28,921 bases of DNA from the IMG/VR virus record IMGVR_UViG_3300037258_000230, positions 1 to 28,921 of that record; one strand, given 5' to 3'. Position 1 is the stretch's first letter. Every line of letters starts with the position of its first letter. The translations under genes and the position numbers were made by a program. Below, piece by piece: positions 1-7,425 of this stretch. This DNA is from a virus. Under the pieces are notes generated by a model. It did no database searches and had not been told where the DNA came from. It saw only the letters and a program-made list of their open reading frames with translations.

Positions 1-1
1 C

Positions 2-346
2 ATCGACACATCAGCCTTAGACGCGGCGACAGCGGCCCTTAACGCCCTTGTGGCCTCTTTGACAGACGTTGAGAAAGCGGACGCGGCCCTCGATTCGGCC
101 AACGGCAATTTGACGACCGTTCAACAAGCTCAGGCAACAGCGGTTCAGACCGCACAGGCAGCCGTTGACTCGGCGAACTCTCAAGTTAGCACGGCGAACC
201 AATCGGCAACCCAAGCCTTCACAGCCGCAGTTTCGGCCTGTGCTGTGGCGGGATTTGCCGTAATGCCCGAACCAACACCAACGCCAACGCCCGACCCAGG
301 ACCGAGCCCCGATCCAGGGCCGACACCTGATCCTGCACAGTCCTAA
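2..346 (+). CDS. Alanine-rich coiled-coil protein, 3' part only (partial)
   Basis: The reading frame is already open at base 2, so the gene starts upstream of the window; only its last 114 residues are visible. The first 80 or so residues are rich in Ala, Thr, Asp and Gln with heptad-like spacing, as in a long alpha-helical coiled coil. A short hydrophobic patch follows, then a Pro-Thr-Asp-Gly linker of PTP and PDPGP units ending in AQS. Such layouts occur in phage fibres, tail-tip proteins and spanin-like proteins, and the tail-fibre genes downstream fit a structural role. I do not recognise a family. It ends 11 bases before the next gene, so the two are probably co-transcribed. Confidence 0.6.
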   Translation: MDTSALDAATAALNALVASLTDVEKADAALDSANGNLTTVQQAQATAVQTAQAAVDSANSQVSTANQSATQAFTAAVSACAVAGFAVMPEPTPTPTPDPGPSPDPGPTPDPAQS

Positions 347-357
347 TAAGGAGGAGC

Positions 358-1281
358 ATGAGGCTTGTTGCCCTTTTCATCATCCTGGGCATCGTCCCAA
401 TTTCACAGCAACACCAGCCCCGATCCAAACGACTGGTGATCGGTCTGGATGCGAGTCTCGAATCCCAATGGCTCAAGACGGAACTGGAACGGGACTGGAC
501 CAAGCCCTCGAACGCGGTGGATTTGGACGAACAATCCAAAGCTCAACTGCGGCGTTATCGCGACATGGCGGCGGACATCAAGACGTTGCAAATGACGTAT
601 ACCGAGGATGTCCCGTTGGGCGTCAAACGTCCTGCCCTCAAGTTCGGGTCAAGCGGTTGGCAAACCATCGACAAGCGGGCCTTTCGTGAAAATGCTTTGC
701 CGTTGGAATCGGTCTATTGGTACAAGCAGACGCACTATGAGGACGAACTCGAAGAGCGGCTGAAACAAGAATACGCCAAACGTGATTTGACGGCTCACCT
801 AAGAAACGCCATTGCCCTTCGTAAGATTCGGCGGCAACTAGAGGACCGAACGCCTGGGGCTGTTGCGATCTATTTGTACAAGCGATTGATTGCGGTCCAG
901 TTCTGGGACATCAGGGAAGGACGCTGGACAACTCTGTTACAGCAACCCCAGCGAATGGATTATGAAGCGGTCCAAGCAGCCCTCATTAAAAAGGTGGGCA
1001 AAGCCTATTACGAGGAGCATCGGTTTTGTGACATCAAGACTCACGAGGTCTGTCAGGATGTCTGTGCAGCCTATGGCGATTTCTATGTGATTGAATTAGG
1101 TGGATTGACAACCCATCAGGTTCCTTTGCCTTTAACGGGCATCGATTGCACGACCCCGCCCGAACTGCCCCCCTTTGTGTTTGCGATCTCTGATCCGCCG
1201 TTCTTGCGGCCTGGGGAAAAGTTCGACGGCAGAAAACGACCTTGGGAAGAAGCCCCTCCCCCGCCTGAAGGGGGGAAATAA
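358..1281 (+). CDS. Hypothetical exported protein, 307 aa
   Basis: The ATG follows a strong ribosome binding site (AAGGAGGAG, 1-base gap). Residues 1-18 are hydrophobic (MRLVALFIILGIVPIS) and look like a signal peptide or membrane anchor. The rest is charged and mostly helical, with a cysteine cluster near residues 223-235 (FCDIKTHEVCQDVC) that could bind metal or form disulfides. A proline-rich tail ends EAPPPPEGGK. No family is recognised. Its stop overlaps the next ATG by one base (TAATG), and that next protein also has an N-terminal membrane segment. An exported or envelope-facing pair is a reasonable inference; a lysis or virion role is possible but unsupported. Confidence 0.7.
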   Translation: MRLVALFIILGIVPISQQHQPRSKRLVIGLDASLESQWLKTELERDWTKPSNAVDLDEQSKAQLRRYRDMAADIKTLQMTYTEDVPLGVKRPALKFGSSGWQTIDKRAFRENALPLESVYWYKQTHYEDELEERLKQEYAKRDLTAHLRNAIALRKIRRQLEDRTPGAVAIYLYKRLIAVQFWDIREGRWTTLLQQPQRMDYEAVQAALIKKVGKAYYEEHRFCDIKTHEVCQDVCAAYGDFYVIELGGLTTHQVPLPLTGIDCTTPPELPPFVFAISDPPFLRPGEKFDGRKRPWEEAPPPPEGGK

Positions 1282-1643
1282 TGAACATGATCTTATTGGG
1301 CCTGTTGGCCCTGGGCTGCATCGGCAGTTTGGTTCTGGTCTATCGAAGAATGGCCGAACTGAAGACCGAGGGCGTCATCACCAGAGCCATTGCAATGGAA
1401 CTGGCAAGCCAGATTCGCCAAGAACGCGGCCCCCTCATGCAACCCGAAGTGTGGCTCAACGGCGAACTCTATCGAGCGGCCATCATGCTGGTGCATTCCA
1501 GGCATCCCGATGGTTCGCCCAGGCTGATTAGCTACGTGAAAGAGGAAACGCCCATTGAGCTTCAAGGGGAGGAAGAGTTCGCGGTTGTTTATTGCCCGAT
1601 CCGTGATTTTGGGCCAATAACGCGATTGGGGGTAAACGGATGA
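1281..1643 (+). CDS. Small single-pass membrane protein, 120 aa
   Basis: Residues 2-20 (NMILLGLLALGCIGSLVLV) form a clear transmembrane segment followed by a positive YRRM. This predicts an N-out, C-in anchor or an uncleaved signal. The remainder is a small soluble domain with alternating hydrophobic residues. The start is fixed by the TAATG overlap with the previous stop, and the end overlaps the next gene as ATGA, so translation is probably coupled on both sides. No family is recognised. A position beside another exported protein hints at a joint envelope role, for example in lysis, but no holin or spanin signature is present. Confidence 0.65.
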   Translation: MNMILLGLLALGCIGSLVLVYRRMAELKTEGVITRAIAMELASQIRQERGPLMQPEVWLNGELYRAAIMLVHSRHPDGSPRLISYVKEETPIELQGEEEFAVVYCPIRDFGPITRLGVNG

Positions 1644-1966
1644 TGACCCGATGTTTTATCAGCAGCCCGCCCATCATCGGGACGGATGAGGAAACGGCCC
1701 TACAAGCCAGCAGCCTTCTTTACCAATTGTTGGATTGTGGGATCGCCCCGTTCTTTCAACATTTGATTGTGAAAGATCAGGACTGGTCCCAGGCGAAATT
1801 TGCTTGGCTGTTGGCCTCCGACTGTGTGTTGCGACTGCCTGGGAAATGTAAGTTGTCTGATGAGGAATGTTTATTCGCAGTTAATAATGACATCCCCATC
1901 TATAAGTCAGTCAGAGCCATCATAAGAGAAGAACGAACACGATTTGGTCTCAATGAAGACGAATGA
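1640..1966 (+). CDS. Nucleoside 2-deoxyribosyltransferase-like / DUF4406-like protein
   Basis: The 108-residue protein opens with a beta strand ending in SSPP (RCFISSPP), where the family has its SGP loop. A helix follows, and then the segment at residues 59-86 (LLASDCVLRLPG, then DEECLFAVNNDIPIY), which matches the family pattern of a CD-x-vLRLPG loop followed by a helix with the catalytic Glu and a G-I-P-V strand. Family members use a Rossmann-like fold and act on nucleosides, nucleotides or related N-glycosides. Phage copies are usually assigned to nucleotide salvage. The ATG overlaps the previous stop. Assignment rests on motif memory, so activity is unproven. Confidence 0.5.
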   Translation: MMTRCFISSPPIIGTDEETALQASSLLYQLLDCGIAPFFQHLIVKDQDWSQAKFAWLLASDCVLRLPGKCKLSDEECLFAVNNDIPIYKSVRAIIREERTRFGLNEDE

Positions 1967-1972
1967 AAACAC

Positions 1973-1987
1973 TATAATAATTCCCTG
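1973..1987 (+). promoter_or_regulatory. Possible -10 box (TATAAT) close to the ATG at 1988
   Basis: TATAAT at 1973-1978 lies only nine bases before the ATG at 1988, in a short AT-rich gap. No good -35 box sits at the normal distance and no Shine-Dalgarno sequence precedes the ATG. If functional, it would give a nearly leaderless mRNA for the fibre genes. Confidence 0.3.
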
Positions 1988-2200
1988 ATGGCAAAGCAGA
2001 AAAGAATCTATCGCAAAACCTATCGCAAACCTTACATGCCGACCCCCGAACAAATCAGGCAGTCTTGCCTGGAAATCCAGGCGGGCTGGACGGCGGAGGA
2101 AGAAAGAGAACGACGCGGCTGCCTGACGCCCTATCAATGCGGCAAACATCGGACCCCTAAAGTCACAATCCGTTCAGGGGCATCAGCGGGAGGTCAATAA
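1988..2200 (+). CDS. Small basic hypothetical protein, 70 aa
   Basis: The N-terminus is strongly basic (AKQKRIYRKTYRKPY). It is followed by PTPEQIRQSCLEIQAGW and then an Arg/Glu-rich helix. The middle resembles a short phage motif of the kind PTPEEI..AC..IR..W, which I associate with small proteins of unknown role. No ribosome binding site is visible before the ATG; a TATAAT lies just upstream. The stop overlaps the start of the large fibre gene (TAATG), so it may act as the translational leader of that gene. A nucleic-acid contact is plausible from the charge only. Confidence 0.55.
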   Translation: MAKQKRIYRKTYRKPYMPTPEQIRQSCLEIQAGWTAEEERERRGCLTPYQCGKHRTPKVTIRSGASAGGQ

Positions 2201-4881
2201 TGACCTCTCAAGGTCCAAACTATCCAGGAACCGTTACCGAATTAGCCGACGGATCACGTACCTGGACCAATCCCAATAACATCAAAGTTTCGGACGGCAC
2301 TTTTGCGACCGTCCAAGACGACTCAAATTCCGACACTCTCGAAGCCACAAACTTTGGCTTCTCGATTCCCAGCACGGCGACCATTACGGGTATCACTGTC
2401 GAAATCAATCGCAAGGCAGGCGAATCGGGCAGTTTTACGTCGAATGATAGTTTCGTTAATCTTATCAAGGGTGGGTCGATCAGCGGCAGTAGTCTGGGAT
2501 CGGGGACTGCTTGGAGCACAAGTGCGACAACGGCAACCTATGGCAGTTCGTCCAACCTATGGGGTTTATCTCTTACTTACGCCGACGTGAATGCGTCCAA
2601 TTTTGGGGTGGCGTTTGCGGTTAATGGTGCGGGACGCGGCGGTAGTCACGTTGATAGCGTTGACTTTGTGCGGATCACGGTCGCCTATTCGTTGCCATCG
2701 GCGGCAGACTCAGCTTATGAGGCTCCTGTCTCTGGCACGATGACCCTAACGCCAAGCAGTATCAACCTGTATGGTAACAATGCCAAATATGGCGGTTGGC
2801 GTTTTGAGAATATCCAAATGCCCAATGGGGCGTCGGTTGTTTCCTGCTCCATCACTCTGCACGTCACGACGAACTCAACCGATGGCAGCACCGAGTTTAA
2901 TATCTACTTTGATTCAGCGGCGAACGCGGCGGCATTTTCCTCAACAGCCTCAGACATCAGCAACCGAACGCTGAGCGGTCCCGTTGTGTGGAGCGGTCTC
3001 AACACAGGCACAGGATTGAGGACAACGCCTGACCTCTCCTCCATTGTCCCGAACGGTGGAAGCTGGGCCAAAGGAAATGCGATGTCCGTCATTTTTTCGC
3101 AGACGGCCCCAGCCTTTGACTACATCGTCGATAACGCGACAACGGTTCCTGTGCTTAACCTGAAATGGACGGTCACAAGGGACTCGCAAACCCCGACCGA
3201 CTGGTCAGGCAATATCGCAGCCGATGCAGTTGATCCTTTGGAATGGCCCCAAGGGGTCGTCAAAGATGTGGTCACGCCGTCCGAATGGACCTCGACCCTT
3301 AACAAAGACAGCATCGAACCGACCGACTGGGAAGCCAGCCTAAACGCCGATTCCGTCGAACCCCTGGATTGGTTCGCCAACATCACTTCGTCAGATTCGG
3401 TCTTGCCTCTGGAATGGCCCCAGGGCGTTGCTGGTGACTCTGTGTTGCCAACCGAATGGCCCCAGGGCGTGGCAGCCGATTCGCTCATAACGACCGAATG
3501 GCGGGGCAACCTCAACGCGGATCAAATCCTAACAACCGATTGGCTGTTGGACCTGTTGACGGATGCCGAGATTCCCCTGGATTGGATCAACCCGACGTTG
3601 GCAGGTGATAGCCTCTTTGCCATCGCATGGCCTTCGTCCCTGAACTCAGACCAAATCATCGACCTCGCTTGGCAGGATACGCGGGTTCCGATCTTTGTTG
3701 ACTGCGGCTTTCCTCTGAGTCTGCTCCAAGGTGCTCAGACGGATAACGACGTTCCCATTGAATGGCTGGGCGTCGTCATCATTGACACCATCGACACGAT
3801 GGCGATTGCCTGGACCCAAGGCGTCCTAAGAGACATGGCCGATGCAACCGACTGGTTGGCGTCGGTTCGCCGAGACTCTGTATTCCCGACCCTCTGGGGC
3901 GGTCCTTTGTACGTGGATTCGGTCATTCCGTTAGCTTGGCCCAACCCCATCGTCATGAGGGACGCCAGTATTCCCATTGCCTGGGCAGGCAGCCTCAGAC
4001 GGGATCAGGTGATTCCAACCGATTGGAAAAACGACCTGATGACCTCTAAGACGATCCCAACCGAATGGTTGGCCTCGATCAACAAAGATTCCAGCATTCC
4101 CGCCGACTGGATCAGTCCCGTATTGCGTGATTGCATCCTGACAACCGCATGGACCCAGGGCGTTCGCCAAGATTCCGTCTTGGTCACAGAATGGACCCAG
4201 GGCGTCCGTAATAACTCTGTAACAACAACCGATTGGCTAACGACCATTCATGTCGATAAAAGCCTTCCCGTTGAATGGGTGGGGTCTGCGGCGGCAACCT
4301 TAGATGCGGACATCCCCATTGAATGGCGGCTGAATCTTATTAAGGACTCAAATGAGGTCATAGAATGGCCCCAGGGCGTTCGCACAGACAACGTTGTAAC
4401 AATGGATTGGCCCCAGGGCGTTCGCAGAGATCAGGTCTTGCCGACCGAATGGCCTGGGATACTCAACAGGGATTCTGTTATTCCTATTGAATATCTCAAG
4501 ACGGTGCAGCTTGATTGTATAACTCCCATAGACTTTCAAGCCAAAATCGTGTCTAATGTCACTATTCCCACAGAATGGGTCGGGGCCATAACTTATAGTC
4601 CGATCATCCCTGTGGAATGGCGAGCCAACATCCTTGTTGATGAGGCGATGCCCGTTGAATGGTTCGGTGATGTCGTGAGCTATAACGCTACGATCCCGAC
4701 CGACTGGACATTAACCGTCAGACATGACGGGATCATCCCCACAGAATGGTTGGTTCAACAGCCCGCTTACATCGATGGCGGCGTATTTGTGTTAGGGAAA
4801 CGCGGAACTGTTTGGGAATGTCCCAACAGAGGCGTGATGTTGGTAGTGGAAAAACGCGGAACCGTTTGGGTTTTGGAATAA
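2200..4881 (+). CDS. Large repeat-containing tail fibre / adhesin-like protein, 893 aa
   Basis: Three parts are visible. Residues 1-165 look like a beta-sandwich domain, ending in HVDSVDFVRITVAYS, typical of phage receptor-binding or carbohydrate-binding modules. Residues 170-325 look like a second beta domain. From about residue 330 to 852 there are about 36 tandem units of roughly 14 residues around a core of the form (I/L)P(T/I/L)(E/D)W followed by six to eight residues ending in D, such as LPTEWPQGVAAD. The C-terminus has two KRGTVW strands. Repeats of this kind could make an elongated stalk with exposed tryptophans. The position after small leader genes and before a fibre-adaptor-like gene supports a tail or virion-surface role. 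No enzyme motif is seen. Confidence 0.7.
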   Translation: MTSQGPNYPGTVTELADGSRTWTNPNNIKVSDGTFATVQDDSNSDTLEATNFGFSIPSTATITGITVEINRKAGESGSFTSNDSFVNLIKGGSISGSSLGSGTAWSTSATTATYGSSSNLWGLSLTYADVNASNFGVAFAVNGAGRGGSHVDSVDFVRITVAYSLPSAADSAYEAPVSGTMTLTPSSINLYGNNAKYGGWRFENIQMPNGASVVSCSITLHVTTNSTDGSTEFNIYFDSAANAAAFSSTASDISNRTLSGPVVWSGLNTGTGLRTTPDLSSIVPNGGSWAKGNAMSVIFSQTAPAFDYIVDNATTVPVLNLKWTVTRDSQTPTDWSGNIAADAVDPLEWPQGVVKDVVTPSEWTSTLNKDSIEPTDWEASLNADSVEPLDWFANITSSDSVLPLEWPQGVAGDSVLPTEWPQGVAADSLITTEWRGNLNADQILTTDWLLDLLTDAEIPLDWINPTLAGDSLFAIAWPSSLNSDQIIDLAWQDTRVPIFVDCGFPLSLLQGAQTDNDVPIEWLGVVIIDTIDTMAIAWTQGVLRDMADATDWLASVRRDSVFPTLWGGPLYVDSVIPLAWPNPIVMRDASIPIAWAGSLRRDQVIPTDWKNDLMTSKTIPTEWLASINKDSSIPADWISPVLRDCILTTAWTQGVRQDSVLVTEWTQGVRNNSVTTTDWLTTIHVDKSLPVEWVGSAAATLDADIPIEWRLNLIKDSNEVIEWPQGVRTDNVVTMDWPQGVRRDQVLPTEWPGILNRDSVIPIEYLKTVQLDCITPIDFQAKIVSNVTIPTEWVGAITYSPIIPVEWRANILVDEAMPVEWFGDVVSYNATIPTDWTLTVRHDGIIPTEWLVQQPAYIDGGVFVLGKRGTVWECPNRGVMLVVEKRGTVWVLE
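3190..4752 (+). repeat. Tandem coding repeats (about 36 x ~42 bp) in the fibre gene
   Basis: Each unit encodes about 14 residues with a near-invariant Trp preceded by Glu, Asp or Ala. A few units are nearly identical at DNA level (TGGCCCCAGGGCGT recurs in several), while most have diverged. Longer units occur around 3670-3790. This mix of old and recent copies suggests repeat gain and loss by recombination. Confidence 0.75.
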
Positions 4882-5015
4882 GGAACACAAGGGGCTGCCC
4901 ACAAGGCAGCCATGAGGCACAAGAAGGAGTAGCTACCTTCTGAGATGCCATGAACATCGAGCCTTTCATGGGGGCTGCGTGATGCAGCCCCTTTTTATTT
5001 GCACGAAAGGCTTAG
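4882..5015 (+). promoter_or_regulatory. Structured 5' leader with nested terminator and hidden ribosome binding site
   Basis: Four helices can be drawn. GGCTGCC (4893-4899) pairs with GGCAGCC (4905-4911). AGAAGG (4922-4927) pairs with CCTTCT (4936-4941), flanked by GGCA and TGCC. GGGGCTGC (4971-4978) pairs with GCAGCCCC (4984-4991) and is followed by five T. An outer stem AGCCTTTC (4960-4967) pairs with GAAAGGCT (5005-5012), which contains the Shine-Dalgarno sequence of the ATG at 5016. GGGGCTGC also occurs at 4891-4898, so the 3' arm at 4984 could pair with either copy, as in a switch. A matching element precedes the gene at 18197. Confidence 0.6.
4971..4996 (+). terminator. Intrinsic-terminator-like hairpin before 5016
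   Basis: A perfect 8-bp GC-rich stem (GGGGCTGC/GCAGCCCC, 5-base loop) is followed by TTTTTATTT. It ends the fibre gene's transcript or, because it sits inside the leader of the next gene, protects or gates that gene. Confidence 0.7.
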
Positions 5016-5780
5016 ATGTCAGTAGCAACAACGGATTTGATTTGGTACGGCTCGGCGAACATGGATGAAGCTGATGGCTCAACGCAAGGCGGGGCCATCG
5101 ATGCAACGGTAAGAGTAATTCCCGATTCATCCTCCCTCTTTAACGCCCTCTCAAACGGCAAGGTTGACATTGTTTCTAGTAACTCTGGGGACAACAGCCA
5201 AACCGTAACTATCTATGGGCGGAACGCCTCTGGATCGATTGTCAGCGAAGCTCTTTCCTTGAACGGAACAACGACCGTCAACGGAACGCTGACTTATGAC
5301 CGTCTCGAAAAGATCGTCATTTCAGCAAGCCACACAGGAACAGTCACGGTCACGGCTCACACAGGCGGCACAACGATTGTCGCCATCGAGTCAGGCGTCA
5401 CGACGATTCGCCGACCCTTCTACAACATTTCGGCGGACGTTGGGGCTGGTTCAAGCAGAACCTATTACGAGAAGTTCTTTCTCAAGAACACAAACGGCAC
5501 AAATGCCCTTCTTGGTGCTCAAATCATCCTCCAGGCTGACCCATCCTCTGTGATGTCGTTTGCCCTGGATTCTGCGGTCAATGGAACAACGACCTCGACG
5601 AACCGTCAAACGGCCCCAGCATCGGGAACAGGATCATTCAGCACATCGGCCAAGAACGTTCCAGGAACCGACCTCGCGGCGGGTGACAAGGTTGGCGTTT
5701 GGTGGAGCTTGACCCTCGCGGCGGGAACGGCGGCGACTAAGACCACATTTACGGCAAGGGTTAGCGGGAGCACGACCTAA
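5016..5780 (+). CDS. Beta-rich virion structural protein, 254 aa
   Basis: The protein is rich in Thr, Ser, Gly, Val and Ala with alternating hydrophobic strands and no enzyme motif, as expected of Ig-like or jelly-roll virion proteins. Residues 1-125 look like one beta domain. Residues 135-254, after an RPFYNI segment, look like a second, with a TYYEKFFLKNTN strand that recalls neck, fibre or tail-surface proteins. The gene has a long structured leader and a good GAAAGG ribosome binding site that can be sequestered, suggesting high, controlled late expression. It overlaps the next gene by one base. The exact virion position is unknown. Confidence 0.6.
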   Translation: MSVATTDLIWYGSANMDEADGSTQGGAIDATVRVIPDSSSLFNALSNGKVDIVSSNSGDNSQTVTIYGRNASGSIVSEALSLNGTTTVNGTLTYDRLEKIVISASHTGTVTVTAHTGGTTIVAIESGVTTIRRPFYNISADVGAGSSRTYYEKFFLKNTNGTNALLGAQIILQADPSSVMSFALDSAVNGTTTSTNRQTAPASGTGSFSTSAKNVPGTDLAAGDKVGVWWSLTLAAGTAATKTTFTARVSGSTT

Positions 5781-6139
5781 TGAGTCAGAGCGTTGTGGCT
5801 CGACTGGCAAAGGTCAAACATCCCGACGAAACGATCAGTTTTGGGATGTCGTTCGCCAAGGTTCTGGAATCAGGCGAACTCATTTCGGCGGTCACATCGG
5901 TTGTCGATCCCAGCGATACCCTGACCATCACCAATAAAGCGGTGACATCAGGAACGATCCTGGACGATGACGGCAACCAAATCCCAACCGCCGAGGCAAT
6001 CACGTTTACGGTTGCAGGCGGGGACAGGGACGTTGATTACCGATTGGTTGCGACTGTGACCACAACATTCAACAGCGACCCAGGCAACACAAGAGTAGGA
6101 ATCGGCGTCCTGCAAGTGCGGGACGGAATGCCGAGCTAA
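5780..6139 (+). CDS. Fibre-tail adaptor-like protein, 119 aa
   Basis: The pattern KHPDETISFGMSFAKVL near residues 13-29 is followed by ELISAVTSVVDP. The second half, AEAITFTVAGGDRDVDYRLVATVTTTF, forms alternating strands. This matches my recollection of the small beta-sandwich phage fibre-tail adaptor family, whose members join fibres to the tail or build neck fibres. The ATG overlaps the previous TAA by one base (TAATG), so it is probably translated together with the 5016 protein. No sequence search was possible, so the family call is moderate. Confidence 0.5.
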   Translation: MSQSVVARLAKVKHPDETISFGMSFAKVLESGELISAVTSVVDPSDTLTITNKAVTSGTILDDDGNQIPTAEAITFTVAGGDRDVDYRLVATVTTTFNSDPGNTRVGIGVLQVRDGMPS

Positions 6140-6150
6140 TAAGGAGACCA

Positions 6151-6453
6151 TTGCCCACAGCGTCTAAGTCATTCTTTCCAACGGATCGTCCGACCTCACA
6201 TCAGCGGGGTTATGGTAAGGACTGGACTAAGCTACGGGCGGCGTTCCTGAAACAGAACCCCTATTGCAAATGGTGTCTGCGATGGAACAAGAAGGTTTAT
6301 GCCAACACAGTTGACCACAAGGTTCCATTCAGCGGCCCCGATGATCCAATGCGAATGTCATGGTCCAACCTGCAATCAATGTGCAGGTCATGCCATGCAC
6401 GCAAGACGCATGAGGACAGGGCAGCACGAATGACAAGGCGATATGAGAAGTGA
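6151..6453 (+). CDS. HNH endonuclease
   Basis: The 100-residue protein shows a compact HNH signature: CKWC at residues 39-42, VDHKVPF with the D55-H56 pair, NLQ with N73, and CRSCH at 78-82. The two CxxC pairs bind a structural zinc, and H56, N73 and H82 form the metal-nuclease site. In HK97-like phages a small HNH protein encoded just before the terminase genes assists the terminase in genome cutting at cos or pac sites, and the position here fits. The start is TTG, chosen because AAGGAG lies four bases upstream and no ATG is available near it. Confidence 0.9.
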   Translation: MPTASKSFFPTDRPTSHQRGYGKDWTKLRAAFLKQNPYCKWCLRWNKKVYANTVDHKVPFSGPDDPMRMSWSNLQSMCRSCHARKTHEDRAARMTRRYEK

Positions 6454-6470
6454 CGCTCATATACGAGACC

Positions 6471-6522
6471 GCTAATAGCGGTCGCCAATAGCGGCGTTAT
6501 ATGGCGGCATTATATGGGGGGG
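6471..6522 (+). repeat. Four 13-bp tandem units between HNH and terminase genes
   Basis: The stretch reads as GCTAATAGCGGTC, GCCAATAGCGGCG, TTATATGGCGGCA and TTATATGGGGGGG, each 13 bp. The first unit also lies in a dyad, GACCGC (6467-6472) with GCGGTC (6478-6483). The rest of the 173-base gap (6454-6626) has no gene I can support; it is a plausible place for a packaging (cos or pac) site next to the HNH and terminase genes. Confidence 0.5.
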
Positions 6523-6626
6523 ACGTAAATTCTCTTCAGGTTTGTAATGTTGGGAAATCGCGGCTCTCGAACGTATTTTTTGGCAAAATTATCGGGGTCG
6601 GAAGTGGCCTCTTTGTAAGGAGTTAG

Positions 6627-6818
6627 ATGACTTATCAACTGGTTATTGGAATCGTCCTTGTGCTTATCGTATTGGTCTCCGCGATTCTTGGCCTCGGTGG
6701 AATCTGGGGTTGGTTCAGCGGCGATTATTCATGGCAGGTGTTTCTAACGTTCCTTGTGTGCGGCGGGGCAGTCATCGGCGTTAGCTATGTGGCTCATATC
6801 TTTTTGGGGGTCGGATGA
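6627..6818 (+). CDS. Small two-pass membrane protein, 63 aa
   Basis: Two hydrophobic segments are clear: residues 5-30 (LVIGIVLVLIVLVSAILGLGGIWGWF) and 38-60 (VFLTFLVCGGAVIGVSYVAHIFL), separated by a short SGDYSWQ turn. GTAAGGAG lies just upstream of the ATG. Size and topology suit a small holin-like or other inner-membrane protein, but no endolysin is seen nearby, so a lysis role is only a guess. The stop overlaps the next start as ATGA. Confidence 0.6.
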   Translation: MTYQLVIGIVLVLIVLVSAILGLGGIWGWFSGDYSWQVFLTFLVCGGAVIGVSYVAHIFLGVG

Positions 6819-6973
6819 CCGATTGGGAATCGATCATTGATGAAATGTTGGAATCAGCCGAAATGGCGGAATGGCTCAGTCAACCCTTCGACATCGAGCT
6901 AACCCTCACGGATGAGGCTTTGCAAATGGTCGATGACGACGAACCCCATGATTGGATTAAAGAAGGCTTCTAA
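6815..6973 (+). CDS. Small acidic protein, 52 aa
   Basis: The start is the ATG overlapping the previous stop (ATGA), and the end overlaps the start of the small terminase (TAATG). The product is strongly acidic with a helical first half (MTDWESIIDEMLESAEMAEW) and ends HDWIKEGF. The last four codons supply the GAAGG-type ribosome binding site of the small terminase. The same ending (HDWVKEGF) occurs in the small protein just before the large terminase. The function is unknown; tight coupling to terminase genes is the main clue. Confidence 0.6.
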   Translation: MTDWESIIDEMLESAEMAEWLSQPFDIELTLTDEALQMVDDDEPHDWIKEGF

Positions 6974-7425
6974 TGGGGGCAGGCAGACCCAGAAAACCCG
7001 ATTATCTCAAAGTGATGCACGGAACCTATCGGCATGATCGGGACGGTATGCCCTGCCCGCCTGTGGAAATGTCGGGGACACCTGAAAAGCCCCAGGACAT
7101 GAGCCAAGCGGCCTCGGAGTTTTGGGACCAATATATTCCCGCCTTAGTCGCCAAAGGCGTTGTCAGCAACGTTGACGGGCCTGAGTTGTCGTTGATGTGC
7201 CGATATTGGGCTGAATCAATCAAAGCTCATGTCCTGTGCGATGCGACCCCCGCAGACAACGAGCATTATTATCGTAATTTGCAACTCTGCATTATGGCGG
7301 ACAACAAGTTTACGGGACTAGCAGATAAGTTTGGCCTGAATCCTCTGGATCGATCACGGCTCAGAGTCAAAACGCCAGAGGAAACCAAATCGACCAAAAT
7401 CAAACCCAGGGAACGGACGGCCTAA
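6973..7425 (+). CDS. Terminase small subunit, P27 family
   Basis: The N-terminus GAGRPRKPDYLKVMHGTYRHDRD is the hallmark of P27-type small terminases (GRPRKP..LK..GT.R.DR). It is followed by a P-rich linker and a helical oligomerisation region around residues 40-80 (SEFWDQYIPALVAKGVVSNVDGPEL). The protein recognises phage DNA and delivers it to the large terminase for ATP-driven packaging. At 150 aa it has the usual family length. It is coupled to its neighbour upstream by TAATG, and one small gene lies between it and the large subunit. Confidence 0.85.
   Translation: MGAGRPRKPDYLKVMHGTYRHDRDGMPCPPVEMSGTPEKPQDMSQAASEFWDQYIPALVAKGVVSNVDGPELSLMCRYWAESIKAHVLCDATPADNEHYYRNLQLCIMADNKFTGLADKFGLNPLDRSRLRVKTPEETKSTKIKPRERTA

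Noticed and set aside
3120-3515. Minus-strand frames across the fibre repeats
   Set aside because: Repetitive antisense shadows of the fibre coding repeats, with no start signals of their own.
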